Shown here in pieces: positions 41,568-50,920 of a stretch of DNA of 64,000 nt; position 1 is the stretch's first letter, and every line of letters begins with the position of its first letter. A program made the translations under genes and the position numbers. The DNA comes from Cupriavidus taiwanensis (GTDB taxonomy: Bacteria; Pseudomonadota; Gammaproteobacteria; Burkholderiales; Burkholderiaceae): assembly GCF_900250115.1 (NCBI RefSeq), contig NZ_LT984804.1:2557301-2621300 (forward strand). The letters run 5' to 3'. The notes below the pieces were generated by a model, which was not told the DNA's origin, searched no databases, and saw nothing but the letters and a program-made list of their open reading frames with translations.

Positions 41568-43568
41568 TCAGGCCCTGGCCAGCCTGACGCCGGTGGGGTC
41601 GCCGGTCAGGTAGCCAACCGCCGCGCCGAAGCGGTCCTTGTAGTTGGCGCGCACCAGCGGATCGAGCTGCGCCTTCACCTTGTCGTGCAGCGGCGACTCC
41701 CAGTCGCCGACATGCTGGAAGTTGCTCATCACGTAGGTCCAGCCGTTGATCTCGTCCACCGCATGCAGGCCGGTAGACTCGGCGCCGGCCGGGCACGACA
41801 GCACGCGGCTCAGCACCTTGGTGTCGACGTTGTAGGCCCACAGGAAGTTGTTGACGTGGGTGTTGCTGTCCTCGCCGACGAACAGCGTGCGCAGCTTTTC
41901 CGAGAACTTCAGGTTGTCCGGCGTGGCCACCTTGTCGGGGTTGGCAAAGTTGCCCAGCGCGTCCTGCTGCTTCATCTTGCCGCCGCCGAGGTCTTCGCTG
42001 ACCAGCGCCGGCACCGCCGCCATGTCGACCGGTACCCATTCGCTCGCGATCGCCGTGCCGGTCTTGTCGGCCTGGCCGCCCTTCAGGTTGAGCTCATAGA
42101 CCGCGCCCGAGTACGGGCCTTCCACCTGGATGTCGACGGCATTGGCGGCGTTGCCCGCCAGCATGCTCGACTCGATGCGCGACATCGCCGAATAGGCCTT
42201 CTTGTCCTTGATGTTGACGGTGGTGCCTTCCATCTTGGTAAAGCCCAGGCTGCCGCCGACCAGCGCGGCATAGCGGTGCGTTTCCAGGAACGCCGCGGCC
42301 TTTTCCATGCCGGGCATCAGCTTCACCCAGTTCGGCTTGCCGTTGTAGAGTATGCGGGCGTAGCTGGCATCGGCCGGGTCGGCGGTCTTGACGTCCATGA
42401 TGTCGGCCAGCCGGATGCCGCCGTCGACCAGCGCGCGGATCTCGGCGCTGGTGGCGCTGCCCAGGCGGAGCCACGACAGCGTGGCGCTGCCCGGGCCCGT
42501 GCCCGAGGTCTGGTGCCACCTGGCCACGTACAGCGTGCCGGCGGACAGGTCGCGCGCCTGGTCGGCGATAAACAGGAACAGGCCGCCGTTGGTGGCGTCG
42601 TCGCCCATCAGCACGGTGCGCTCGTCCGGCATGACCTGCACCAGCTCGTGCGAGATGCGGCCCAGGCAGTAGTGCTTCTTGATGGTGCCGGTGCCGTCCG
42701 GATTCACCGTGACTTCGGGCAGGTGGCCGTAGTTGTAGGCGTTGGCGCGGGCCGGGTCGCCGTAGAGGTTGCGGCTGTAGCCCTGCAGCTGCGTGACCGC
42801 GTTGGCATCCATCAGGTCGGTCTCGTACTCCTCGCTCGACAGGTGGGTATTCCACGGCGACAGGCTGGCGCCGCAGGTGATCCACAGGCCGTTGACGCCG
42901 GAGGTGTCGACGTTGTGGTACTTGACCGGGGTCAGCTTGCCGCTGCCCGGGTCCTGGTCCAGCGTCAGCACCGCGATCGGCGACGGCAGCAGCCCGTACA
43001 TGCTGGCATTGCCCTGGTTGCGCGTGGTGTATTCGAACTGCACCACCGCGAACACCGTGTTGCCCTTGACGCCCGGCACGGTCGGGTTGGCCAGCGTCAG
43101 CAGCGAGCTGCCGTCCGGCGCGTCGGAGAAGAACTGGCGCTCCTTGCCGGGCACCGAGGTATCGATGATCGGCTGGTTGTTGATGTCGTAGTAGCCGCCC
43201 GCCAGGATGGTGCCACCCTTGCCGTCGGGCAGGTTGTCGCCGGTGACGAAGAAGGGCTGGTAGGCCAGCTTGTAGGTCTGGCTGCTGCCGTCGCTGAAGG
43301 ACACCGTGAGGCTGGAGCCGACCGTGGTGGTCGCCATGGCCTCGGGCGTGGCCAGCGTCGGAGCGCTCATCGGCACGAACTCGGCAGTGGTGAAGGTGGC
43401 GGCCGGGCCCGGCGCGGGTGCCGGGGCGGGTGCCGGCGCGACGGCGGCGTCATCGCCGCCGCCACAGCCTGCCAGCAGGCTGGTGGAGGCGAAGCCGAGC
43501 GGCAACATGGGCGCGCCGGCCAATAGCTTCAGGGTCTTGCGACGGCCAGCATTGGGTTGTTCAAGCAT
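41568..43568 (-). CDS. phoX: PhoX-family alkaline phosphatase
   Basis: PhoX is a Tat-exported calcium/iron phosphomonoesterase that frees phosphate from organic esters. The 666-residue protein begins with a twin-arginine signal (RRKTLKLLAGAP) followed by a lipobox (SLLAGC, Cys at about 35) and a Pro/Ala linker. The body fits the DUF839/PhoX fold, with GLWITCGASLSPWNTHLSSEEYE, GRISHELVQVMPD and LFVGEDSNTHVNNF. The start at ATG 43568 gives a short n-region. No pho box was recognised in the 268 bp upstream. Phosphate-starvation control is expected from the family only. Confidence 0.92.
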   Translation of the reverse strand: MLEQPNAGRRKTLKLLAGAPMLPLGFASTSLLAGCGGGDDAAVAPAPAPAPAPGPAATFTTAEFVPMSAPTLATPEAMATTTVGSSLTVSFSDGSSQTYKLAYQPFFVTGDNLPDGKGGTILAGGYYDINNQPIIDTSVPGKERQFFSDAPDGSSLLTLANPTVPGVKGNTVFAVVQFEYTTRNQGNASMYGLLPSPIAVLTLDQDPGSGKLTPVKYHNVDTSGVNGLWITCGASLSPWNTHLSSEEYETDLMDANAVTQLQGYSRNLYGDPARANAYNYGHLPEVTVNPDGTGTIKKHYCLGRISHELVQVMPDERTVLMGDDATNGGLFLFIADQARDLSAGTLYVARWHQTSGTGPGSATLSWLRLGSATSAEIRALVDGGIRLADIMDVKTADPADASYARILYNGKPNWVKLMPGMEKAAAFLETHRYAALVGGSLGFTKMEGTTVNIKDKKAYSAMSRIESSMLAGNAANAVDIQVEGPYSGAVYELNLKGGQADKTGTAIASEWVPVDMAAVPALVSEDLGGGKMKQQDALGNFANPDKVATPDNLKFSEKLRTLFVGEDSNTHVNNFLWAYNVDTKVLSRVLSCPAGAESTGLHAVDEINGWTYVMSNFQHVGDWESPLHDKVKAQLDPLVRANYKDRFGAAVGYLTGDPTGVRLARA

Positions 43569-43836
43569 GTTTTCGATCCGGGGAAAGGAAAGGAATGGTT
43601 CACTGCATGTTTGCGCCAGTCCCGGGGGGTGGAACCAGGCACCTGTTGCACAGGCGGCGGCGGGCGTCATCGCGCACGTCCGGGGCGGATCGTAGGCGCC
43701 GTTTGTGACACCAGGTTGACGATGCAACACAAAGCGCTGCGAGCCTGGGGCGAGCCGGGCCGCTGCGGTACACTGCGGCCTTGCTTCCGCGGCCCGGCCG
43801 GCGCGGATTCCCGTACCAGTTCCGCGCTGCCCGCCC

Positions 43837-44454
43837 TTGCCCACCTACACGCTAGCCACTCCCGTCCACGCCGAGATCGAGATCCGCAAGAGCCGCTTCC
43901 TGGCGCTGGCGCTGCCGGTTGCCGACCGCGACGCCGCCATGGCCGCGCTGCAGGCGCTGCGCGCCGAGCACCCCACCGCCACCCACGTGTGCTGGGCGCT
44001 GCTGGCCGGCGGCGCCTCCGGCATGTCCGACGACGGCGAACCGTCCGGCACGGCCGGGCGGCCGATTCTGGAAGTGCTGCGCCACCACGACCTCGACGGC
44101 GTGCTGGCGGCGGTGGTGCGCTACTACGGTGGTGTCAAGCTGGGAGCCGGCGGGTTGGTGCGCGCTTACACCGATGCCATCGCCGCGGCCCTGAAAGGCG
44201 CCGAAAGGGTCGAGCGCATCACCTTCGGCACGCTGGCGGTCGCGGTCGACTATGCCGACGAGCCGCGCGTGCGCCGCTGGCTGGACTACGAGGCGCCCGC
44301 GGGCTGCACGCTGGCCGAAACCGGCTATGGCGCGCTGGCCACACTGGTGCTGCGCATGCCCGCCACGCAGCTCGACACCGCGCGCGACGCGCTGCGGGAC
44401 GCCACCCATGGGCGCGCGCAGTTTCCCCAGGCCGAGGATGACGCCCATGGCTGA
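43837..44454 (+). CDS. YigZ/IMPACT-family protein
   Basis: The 205-residue protein starts at TTG 43837, in line with the typical N-terminus (TYTLATPVHAEIEIRKSRFLA). Family signatures are SDDGEPSGTAGRPIL and VRYYGGVKLGAGGLVRAY. YigZ proteins have a ribosomal-protein-S5-like fold and their role is not settled; the eukaryotic IMPACT relative acts in translation control. It overlaps the ferredoxin gene by 8 bp, so the two are coexpressed. Confidence 0.93.
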   Translation: MPTYTLATPVHAEIEIRKSRFLALALPVADRDAAMAALQALRAEHPTATHVCWALLAGGASGMSDDGEPSGTAGRPILEVLRHHDLDGVLAAVVRYYGGVKLGAGGLVRAYTDAIAAALKGAERVERITFGTLAVAVDYADEPRVRRWLDYEAPAGCTLAETGYGALATLVLRMPATQLDTARDALRDATHGRAQFPQAEDDAHG

Positions 44455-44755
44455 CCTCGCCGCCCCGGACGAAAGCGCCGAATTCACCGCACAGGTGCTG
44501 CCGGGATCTGCCCGCTTCGCGGCGCCGGCAGCGCTAAGCCTGCTGGAAGCGGCGCTGCTCGAAGGCGTGGCGCTGCCCAATTCATGCCGCAACGGCACTT
44601 GCCGCGCCTGCGCCAGCCGGCTGCACGCGGGGACGGTCCGCTACCGGATCGAATGGCCGGGGCTGAGTCCGGACGAGAAGGACGAGGGGCTGATATTGCC
44701 CTGCGTGGCTTGTCCGGCGAGTGATGTGGTGTTTGAGCCGGTCCGGCTGGGATAG
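44447..44755 (+). CDS. 2Fe-2S plant-type ferredoxin
   Basis: The 102-residue protein carries the plant-type cluster pattern: CRNGTCRAC (CxxxxCxxC) and a fourth Cys in LPCVAC. A short hydrophobic N-terminal strand (LLEAALLEGVALPNS) precedes the cluster loop, as in ferredoxins and reductase ferredoxin domains. The start at ATG 44447 has GAGG 10 nt upstream; an ATG at 44438 would add three residues. The partner enzyme is not evident. Confidence 0.92.
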   Translation: MADLAAPDESAEFTAQVLPGSARFAAPAALSLLEAALLEGVALPNSCRNGTCRACASRLHAGTVRYRIEWPGLSPDEKDEGLILPCVACPASDVVFEPVRLG

Positions 44756-44761
44756 CTGCGA

Positions 44762-44969
44762 TCAGACTAGCCGAATGGGCCCCGGCTATTGGGCAACGAG
44801 CGGATCCGAAGTCAGCAGCGTCAGGCCTTCCACGGTCCCCTGGGCAACGAGAAGCCGGTCAACCGGATCCTTGTGAACCGGGGGAAGGCAATCGATCGCT
44901 ACCGATGATCGCTGCGGATGGCCAGTTCAATGTAGCCGTTATCCAGCAAGCCAACTATCCATGCGCCCG
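44762..44969 (-). pseudogene. Decayed VapC (PIN-domain) toxin remnant
   Basis: On the minus strand one frame reads WIVGLLDNGYIELAIRSDHR and meets a stop (TAG). The next frame continues IDCLPPVHKDPVDRLLVAQ, then GTVEGLTLLTSDPLVAQ, a stop, and PGPIRLV before the final TGA at 44764-44762. This is the C-terminal third of a PIN-domain VapC, including the conserved HKDPxDRLLVAQ and LLTxDPxV motifs, broken by a frameshift and a nonsense change (probably TAT to TAG). The N-terminus and any vapB are gone. Confidence 0.75.
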
Positions 44970-44987
44970 CTGCAGTCGCCGTTTCCC

Positions 44988-46085
44988 CTAGACTTCAACC
45001 GCCAGAAAAAACCGCAACGCCAGCTTCAACCCATCCGGCCCCGCCGGATCCGAAAACGCATGCCCGCCGGTCCCGCCGCTCCACGCGTGGCCCAGGCCTT
45101 CCACCCGCACCAGCCGCAGGTAGGGCGACCTGCCCTCGTACCAGTCGAACACATCGATGGCACGGCGCTGGCCGCGCTGGATGCGCCGCGCCGGCACGCC
45201 GGCCAGCGGCGGTGTGCCTTCGGGCTGCAGGTGCATCCACATGCCGGCCGCGGCGGTGGCGTTGCTGAAGTCGACCACGTGGTCGGCATCGCCATGCAGC
45301 AGCAGCAACGGCGGCGGGCGCCGTCCCGCCAGGCCGAGGCGCAGTGCCTGCATGGCCTTGGCGTCGGGCCCGCGCTGTCCGCGCATGGCGCGCGTGGCCT
45401 GTGCCGCATTGCCGGCGCTCCACGGCACGGCGCCGGAATGCGAGCCCACCGCGGCAAAGCGCGACGGGTAGCGCAGCCCCAGCATCAGCGCCATCGCGCC
45501 GCCGGCGGACAGGCCCAGCACGCTGACGCGGTCCGCCGCGACCGGATGGCGGCGGCAGGCCTGCTCGACCAGCGTCATCAGCAGCCCGGCCTCGAGGGTG
45601 CCCTGCGCGGCGGGCCGGAACCAGTTCCAGCAACGCTGCCCATTGGCCTGCGAGCTCTGCTCGGGCAGCAGCACCACCCAGCCCGATTCGCGCGCTACCG
45701 CGGCGGCGCGCGTGACCGCGGCAAAGCTGGCGGCGTCCTGGCCGCAGCCGTGCAGCAGCACCAGCATCGGCGCGGGGCGCGACGCGGTGGCGCCCGCCGG
45801 CACGAAGATGCGGTAGCGGCGCGGCGCCAGCGGCGCACCCCACGCGCCCTCTTCCCAGCGCCCGCTGCCGCGGCTTTGCGGCGCCGCCACCGGCGAGACC
45901 ACGCCGGACAAGGCGCGCTGCGTGGCGGCCGTGACTGCAGCCGATTGCTTCACCGCGTTGCGCACGATGGCCTCGGTCATCGGCTTGGTGAGGTTCTTGT
46001 TGACGGCGCGCTGCATCTGGCGTGCGTGGCGGGATGCGGTCTTGTTCAGCGCGGACCAGAGCTTCGCGCCGGGGGAGCGGGGCAT
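44988..46085 (-). CDS. PHB depolymerase-family esterase
   Basis: The 365-residue protein belongs to the poly(3-hydroxybutyrate) depolymerase/esterase family. It has VLLHGCGQDAASFA (oxyanion hole), the nucleophile in GLSAGGAMAL, a catalytic Asp in HGDADHVVDFSN and His in GLGHAWSGG. The N-terminal 85 residues are basic and Ala/Asn/Lys-rich with no clear signal peptide, so it may act inside the cell on granules or oligomers. The start at ATG 46085 is the first plausible one. PHB storage is typical of this bacterial group. Confidence 0.88.
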   Translation of the reverse strand: MPRSPGAKLWSALNKTASRHARQMQRAVNKNLTKPMTEAIVRNAVKQSAAVTAATQRALSGVVSPVAAPQSRGSGRWEEGAWGAPLAPRRYRIFVPAGATASRPAPMLVLLHGCGQDAASFAAVTRAAAVARESGWVVLLPEQSSQANGQRCWNWFRPAAQGTLEAGLLMTLVEQACRRHPVAADRVSVLGLSAGGAMALMLGLRYPSRFAAVGSHSGAVPWSAGNAAQATRAMRGQRGPDAKAMQALRLGLAGRRPPPLLLLHGDADHVVDFSNATAAAGMWMHLQPEGTPPLAGVPARRIQRGQRRAIDVFDWYEGRSPYLRLVRVEGLGHAWSGGTGGHAFSDPAGPDGLKLALRFFLAVEV

Positions 46086-46217
46086 GCGGCTTCCTGTGCA
46101 AGGGATCACCGCCACATGATATGCGCTGCCGCCGGTGCAACTTGCATGCAACGCGCGCGGGATGTCTGGCTACAATGCAAGGACCGTGTCGCCCCCAGAC
46201 ACGAACCGGAGGCAAGC

Positions 46218-46418
46218 ATGAGCGATGTGACCAGCGAGTTCAGGCCCCTGGATCCGGGCCGCATCAACCTGATGGATCCGCTCGAAGTGCAGTACTGGTG
46301 CCAGGAGCTCGGCTGCAGCACCAGCGACCTGGAAAATGCTGTCGACCAGGCCGGCGATCATATCTCGGCGGTGCGCGCACAGCTGGAACAGCAGCACGCG
46401 GGCGCCCGCTCCGGCTGA
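46218..46418 (+). CDS. DUF3606 small protein
   Basis: The 66-residue protein from ATG 46218 (CCGGAGG 8 nt upstream) matches DUF3606: RINLMDPLEVQYWCQELGCS and LENAVDQAGDHISAVRAQL. Such proteins are common in Burkholderiales and have no known role. It is transcribed away from the esterase gene. Confidence 0.88.
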   Translation: MSDVTSEFRPLDPGRINLMDPLEVQYWCQELGCSTSDLENAVDQAGDHISAVRAQLEQQHAGARSG

Positions 46419-46472
46419 CATCCCCAACCTGGCGGGGATGCCAGCCCGCAGCAGCTTGCGCAGCCTGGCGTC

Positions 46473-48992
46473 CTAGCCGCCGAGGTTGAGCGCCCTGGGC
46501 AGCCGGATCTGGATGAATTCGCTGTCATCCGGCATCCTGCTGCCGACATGCCGCCCCACGCTGAACGGGAAGTTGTTGTCGTCGATCACCAGCAGCGTGG
46601 TCGCGTCCAGCACCAGCACGTCCTCGATGGTGTTGAACGGCATGCCGAATGGATCGCCCAGCGCCACGTCGCCCGGGGCGCCGCCGGCGCTGATGCCCGA
46701 CGGGTCGCGCAGCGCCATCAGGTTGGCCAGTTCTGACTTGGCGACATAGTCGCCCGGCTTGCCCAGCGTCACCTGGAACAGCTTCTTGAAGCCGTTCAGG
46801 TCGCCCTGCGAGCCGTCGCGCTCGATGACAAGGCCCTCGCCGGCGTTGAACAGGATGAAATCGCCGATATTGGTGCCCCGCTCGTCGAGCCGGTACTTGT
46901 ATTGCACTCCGGTGTACCGGCGCGTGGCGATGTCGAACTCCGAGATCAGCAGCGTCTTGCCGTCGTGGCCGGCCAGCGGCAGTTCCAGCAGCGGATAGAG
47001 CTTCTTGCCGTCCGGGCTGATCGCCATGCCCTCGAAGCCGCCCGAGCGCTTCGCGCGCGGCGGGTTCGACGTCGCGGTGGCGCGGTACGGCCAGTACAGT
47101 CCCGCCATCCACGGCGTGTTGGCGCCGGCCTCGTCCTGCATGTTGGTGCCGTCGTCGCTGTTGACCGGGTCGCCGTAGATGGGGAAGTCGCCGAACAGGT
47201 ACACCGTGCGGATCCCCGGGAACTTCTCCTGCACGCGCAGCAGCGTGCGGAAGTCGAAGCTCTGGATATCAACGCGCTGCGCCATGCCGGCGGCACTGAT
47301 CACGCCCGCCAGCGTGTCGGCCATCTGCTCGGCGCCGACGGTGCGGTCCTTGTAGACGTTGCCCTTGCCGTCCCTGTCGCTGCGGGGGTTGAGCTTGGTC
47401 TCGAGATTGAAGCGCACCGCCTGCGCGTTCTTTACCCGTCGCGCCGCCTGCGCATGGCCCTGGCCGGCGCCGGTGCTGTAGTACGCGACATAGGCGCTGA
47501 CCAGGTCGAACACGTCCTGCGCGCGCGGCACCACGTAGGGGCTGGCGTAGCCCTTGCCCGCCGCCACCGCCGCCGACACCGGCGACAGCCCCACATCGTT
47601 GCGCTGGCTCGGACCGCGGAACAGCTTGTCGCAGATGTAGGTGGACTGGATCTGTGCCACGGTCAGGTTCTTGATCAGCACTTCGTCGGCGGCGCCGTAG
47701 GGCGCGCCGTCGGCGCGGCGGCACTTGACCGATTCGATATAGGGATCGTGCTTGAGCACCGCGACACCGTCGGCGGTGATGCCGACATCGGTCTCCAGCG
47801 TGGTCATCAGGTTGTCCAGCGCGGCTTCCATCGCCGGCAGGGTGTTCTCCGGACGCAGGTCGCGCGCGCCGCGGTGGCCCTGCGCGTCGAACTTGGCGGC
47901 ATCGATCAGGCCGTCGGCGCTCAGGTAATCGCCAGGCTTGCCGTCGCCGTTGGCATCGTACGCGGCGACGGCCGCGTAGAGCAGGTCAGGCCGGTCCGAG
48001 ATGATGCCGTTGACGCCGGCCTTCAGCAGCTCGGCCATCTTTGCGCTGTCGTTGACGGTCCAGGTCACCACGCTGTAGCCGGCGGCCTTGACCGAGGCCA
48101 GGTCGAGCGTGTCGGACACCGCCGGCGCCAGCCCCGGCTGCGGATTGCTGCCGCGCGCGTAGTGCGCGTCGGGGCTCGACCTGACACCGTTGAGGTCGTA
48201 CTTGAGCTGTACGTAATAAGGCGCGAACACCGGCGCGCGGGTGCCGCCATGCGCGAAGGCATGCGCGCGCACCGCGTTCATGACGCGCACCGGCGTGGCC
48301 TCTTCGTTGAACGGGTTTTGCGGCGAAAGGATATCCTTGCCGGGGTTCTCGAAATCCGGCAGCGGGATCGGCGCTTCCAGCAGTACGCCGTTGGCATCGG
48401 TATGCAGCAGGAACGGGCCGAACTCATCGCCGAACCACAGCGTGCCGTCGCTGGCGCGCTGCATGCTCTCGATATCGAAGTCGGCCCCGGTCAGCACGCG
48501 CTCGCTGGTGAACTGGTTCGTGATCGCGAACTTCACATGCCGGTTCGGGTCCTTCAGCTCGATAAAGCTGCGCACCGCCACGCTGCCCGCGCCGCCGGCC
48601 GCGGTCCTGAACATGGGCGCCACCGTGTAGACGCGCAGGTTGAAGTCAGCCGAGTTCTCCAGCGACCCATAGCCGTTGTCGGCCATCACCATGAAGCTGC
48701 CGTCCGGATTGCGCAGCACCGCCGAGAAACCCTGCACCGGCTGCGAAGCGAACGGCGCGGCCTGCCCGTTGAGGTCGCCGGTCACATAGCGCCCCGACTG
48801 CGGGCCGCTGGCAAACGTGGCGGCGGGCAGCACGGCGCGGCCCACCAGCGTGGGCGCGCTGACTGCGGGCGTGCCGCTGTCGCTGCCGTTGTCGCTGTCA
48901 TCGCCGCCGCATGCCGCCAGCAGCGATGCCGCCACCGCGGCGCTGGCCAGTGCCGCGCGGGTCCGGCGCGAAGGGAAGACGCTCAGGCGCAT
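46473..48992 (-). CDS. Lipoprotein with phytase-like and glycerophosphodiesterase motifs
   Basis: The 839-residue lipoprotein has its lipobox at SLLAAC (Cys28). Residues about 45-270 and 610-839 resemble the two halves of the esterase-like-activity-of-phytase domain (GFSAVLRNPDGSFMVMADNGYG, LWFGDEFGPFLLHTD; later GGFEGMAISPDGKKLYPLLE and FNTIEDVLVLD). Between them lie glycerophosphodiesterase motifs: VVTWTVNDSAKM to GIISDRPDLL (about 308-338), GHRGARDLRPENT (372-384), TDVGITADGVAVLKHD (401-416) and the later ETKLNPRSD and QSFDFRTLL. The closing GDPD motif comes before the opening one. A role in scavenging phosphate from phosphodiesters would fit the nearby phoX. Confidence 0.85.
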   Translation of the reverse strand: MRLSVFPSRRTRAALASAAVAASLLAACGGDDSDNGSDSGTPAVSAPTLVGRAVLPAATFASGPQSGRYVTGDLNGQAAPFASQPVQGFSAVLRNPDGSFMVMADNGYGSLENSADFNLRVYTVAPMFRTAAGGAGSVAVRSFIELKDPNRHVKFAITNQFTSERVLTGADFDIESMQRASDGTLWFGDEFGPFLLHTDANGVLLEAPIPLPDFENPGKDILSPQNPFNEEATPVRVMNAVRAHAFAHGGTRAPVFAPYYVQLKYDLNGVRSSPDAHYARGSNPQPGLAPAVSDTLDLASVKAAGYSVVTWTVNDSAKMAELLKAGVNGIISDRPDLLYAAVAAYDANGDGKPGDYLSADGLIDAAKFDAQGHRGARDLRPENTLPAMEAALDNLMTTLETDVGITADGVAVLKHDPYIESVKCRRADGAPYGAADEVLIKNLTVAQIQSTYICDKLFRGPSQRNDVGLSPVSAAVAAGKGYASPYVVPRAQDVFDLVSAYVAYYSTGAGQGHAQAARRVKNAQAVRFNLETKLNPRSDRDGKGNVYKDRTVGAEQMADTLAGVISAAGMAQRVDIQSFDFRTLLRVQEKFPGIRTVYLFGDFPIYGDPVNSDDGTNMQDEAGANTPWMAGLYWPYRATATSNPPRAKRSGGFEGMAISPDGKKLYPLLELPLAGHDGKTLLISEFDIATRRYTGVQYKYRLDERGTNIGDFILFNAGEGLVIERDGSQGDLNGFKKLFQVTLGKPGDYVAKSELANLMALRDPSGISAGGAPGDVALGDPFGMPFNTIEDVLVLDATTLLVIDDNNFPFSVGRHVGSRMPDDSEFIQIRLPRALNLGG

Positions 48993-49279
48993 TGCAGGGT
49001 TCCTGGAGTTGGGCAATGCGCCATGGTGGTGGGCCGATATGTCGGCTTGATGTCGCTTGCGTGACAGCATGAGCGACACGCATCAATCGCGCCCACGCAT
49101 GCGGCCCTTACTCGCGTTAAGCGCAGTGCAGACCGGAATTCAGCAATGCCTTGTTCGCCGGCCGGCAGTTTTGCTGCATGATTTCCGGCCGGGGTACGAC
49201 CCGGCACTCAAGACTGGGACAGATCGATAACACCACGTCGGAAAACAAGGGGTTTGTCAACACGAGGACGCATCGATAC

Positions 49280-50029
49280 ATGAACACCAAGCTGCCGCTT
49301 TTCACGGTTTGCGCCGCCTTGCTGGCTTCGTCCGCATGGGCCGGCAACGAGACGCACTGGAGCTACACCGGACCCACCGGCACCAGCCACTGGGCCGAGC
49401 TGGACCAGGCCTACCAGACCTGCGCGCTGGGCAAGCACCAGTCGCCGATCGACATCCGCACCGGCAAGGCGCGCGCCGCAGACCTGAAGCCGATCGGCTT
49501 CGGCTACGCCGCGGCGCCCGGCACCGTGGTCAACAACGGCCATACCGTGCAGGTCAACCTGCCGGCGGCGGGACAGATCGAGCTGGACGGCGTGGCGTAC
49601 AAGCTGTTGCAGTTCCACTTCCACACGCCCAGCGAAGAGAAGGTCAATGGCAAGACCTATCCGCTGGTGGCGCACCTGGTGCACCAGAATGCCGAAGGCA
49701 AGCTGGCGGTGGTGGCCGTGCTGTTCAAGTCGGGCCGCGAGAACGCCGCGCTCAAGCCGGTCTTCGCCAGCCTGCCGGCCCACGCCGGAGAGTCGCGCGA
49801 ACTCGCCGCGCCGCTGGACGTGGCAGCGCTGCTGCCGGCGCAGCAGGCCTACTGGGCCTTCACCGGTTCACTGACGACGCCGCCGTGCAGCGAGGACGTG
49901 CGCTGGCAGGTGCTCAAGACCCCCGTGGAAGTCTCGCCGGCGCAGCTGGCGGCATTCCGCCGGCTTTATCCGATGAACGCGCGGCCGGTGCAGCCGCTGA
50001 ATGGCCGGACGGTGCAGGTCAGCCGCTGA
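49280..50029 (+). CDS. Alpha-type carbonic anhydrase, periplasmic
   Basis: The enzyme interconverts CO2 and bicarbonate in the periplasm. The 249-residue protein from ATG 49280 has a signal peptide (residues 1-21, ending SSAWA). The alpha-class pattern is clear: HWSYTGPTG, HQSPIDI, zinc His residues in LLQFHFHTPSE and AHLVHQN, and FTGSLTTPPCSEDVRW. The length is typical. A REP-like palindrome follows. Confidence 0.95.
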   Translation: MNTKLPLFTVCAALLASSAWAGNETHWSYTGPTGTSHWAELDQAYQTCALGKHQSPIDIRTGKARAADLKPIGFGYAAAPGTVVNNGHTVQVNLPAAGQIELDGVAYKLLQFHFHTPSEEKVNGKTYPLVAHLVHQNAEGKLAVVAVLFKSGRENAALKPVFASLPAHAGESRELAAPLDVAALLPAQQAYWAFTGSLTTPPCSEDVRWQVLKTPVEVSPAQLAAFRRLYPMNARPVQPLNGRTVQVSR

Positions 50030-50072
50030 GAGACCGCGGCCTGCTAGCAAGTCTTCAACGCCGCTTGGGTAC

Positions 50073-50098
50073 TCCCTCTCCCGCTCGCGGGAGAGGGA
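50073..50098. repeat. REP-like palindrome, copy 5
   Basis: CCCTCTCCCGC-TC-GCGGGAGAGGG flanked by a T/A pair, a perfect palindrome between the convergent carbonic anhydrase and permease genes. Confidence 0.85.
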
Positions 50099-50154
50099 AG
50101 AAAACCAGCGGCATGGCGAAGTACTGGAGGCTTACCAACACCTGTTGCAACTCT

Positions 50155-50910
50155 TCACGACACTGCACGCATCGCCAGTTCCCCACCCAACACCAGCAAC
50201 CCGCAGAAAAACAACTTGCGAAAGCGTTCGGCACTGATGCGCTGGCGCAGCCATTGCCCCAGAAACATCCCACCAAGCGCGGGCACCAGCGCCAGCGCCG
50301 ACGCGCCCAGCACCGGCATATGCAGCAGCGCCCCGCCCAGCGCCAGGCTGACCGCCAGCGCCACGGTCGACACCGTGAACGACAAGCCCAGCGCCTGCAC
50401 CAGGCTTTCCTTGTCCAGCCCCAGCCCCTGCAGATAGGGCACCGCCGGAATCACGAACACGCCCGTGACCGCGGTGATGCCGCCCGTGACCAGCCCGACC
50501 AGCGGCCCAAGCCAGCGTTCGGCGCCGGCCGGCACCGTCAGCTTTACCGCGGCCAGACCCACCACTGCGTACAGCACCAGCGCGACACCCAGGGCCGAAG
50601 TCGCGTGCGTCATCAGGCCGGCCGGCACCAGTGCCGCGCACAGCCAGGTGCCGGCGCAGATCGCCGCCAGCATCGGCCACAGGCGCAGCACCAGCAGGCC
50701 GAAGCGCGGTCCGCTGAACAGCTGCACCACGTTGGTCACCATCGACGGCGCTACCAGCAGCGCCGCCGCCTGCGCGGGCGGCATCACCAGCCCCAGCATG
50801 CCCACCGCGACCGTGGGCAAACCCAGCCCGACCACGCCCTTGACGAACCCCGCCAGCAGGAAGGTCAGGCCGATAAACGCGGCCTGCGCGCTGATCGATT
50901 CCATCGTCAT
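50155..50910 (-). CDS. TSUP (TauE/SafE-like) membrane permease
   Basis: The 251-residue inner-membrane protein has about eight hydrophobic segments and TSUP half-repeat signatures: LLAGFVKGVVGLGLPTVAVGML and GLVTGGITAVTGVFVIPAV. The start at ATG 50910 lies 10 bp after the ABM monooxygenase stop on the same strand, so the three genes back to 52448 (P450, ABM protein, permease) form a likely operon. The substrate is unknown. Confidence 0.9.
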   Translation of the reverse strand: MTMESISAQAAFIGLTFLLAGFVKGVVGLGLPTVAVGMLGLVMPPAQAAALLVAPSMVTNVVQLFSGPRFGLLVLRLWPMLAAICAGTWLCAALVPAGLMTHATSALGVALVLYAVVGLAAVKLTVPAGAERWLGPLVGLVTGGITAVTGVFVIPAVPYLQGLGLDKESLVQALGLSFTVSTVALAVSLALGGALLHMPVLGASALALVPALGGMFLGQWLRQRISAERFRKLFFCGLLVLGGELAMRAVS

Positions 50911-50920
50911 CGCCGCACCT

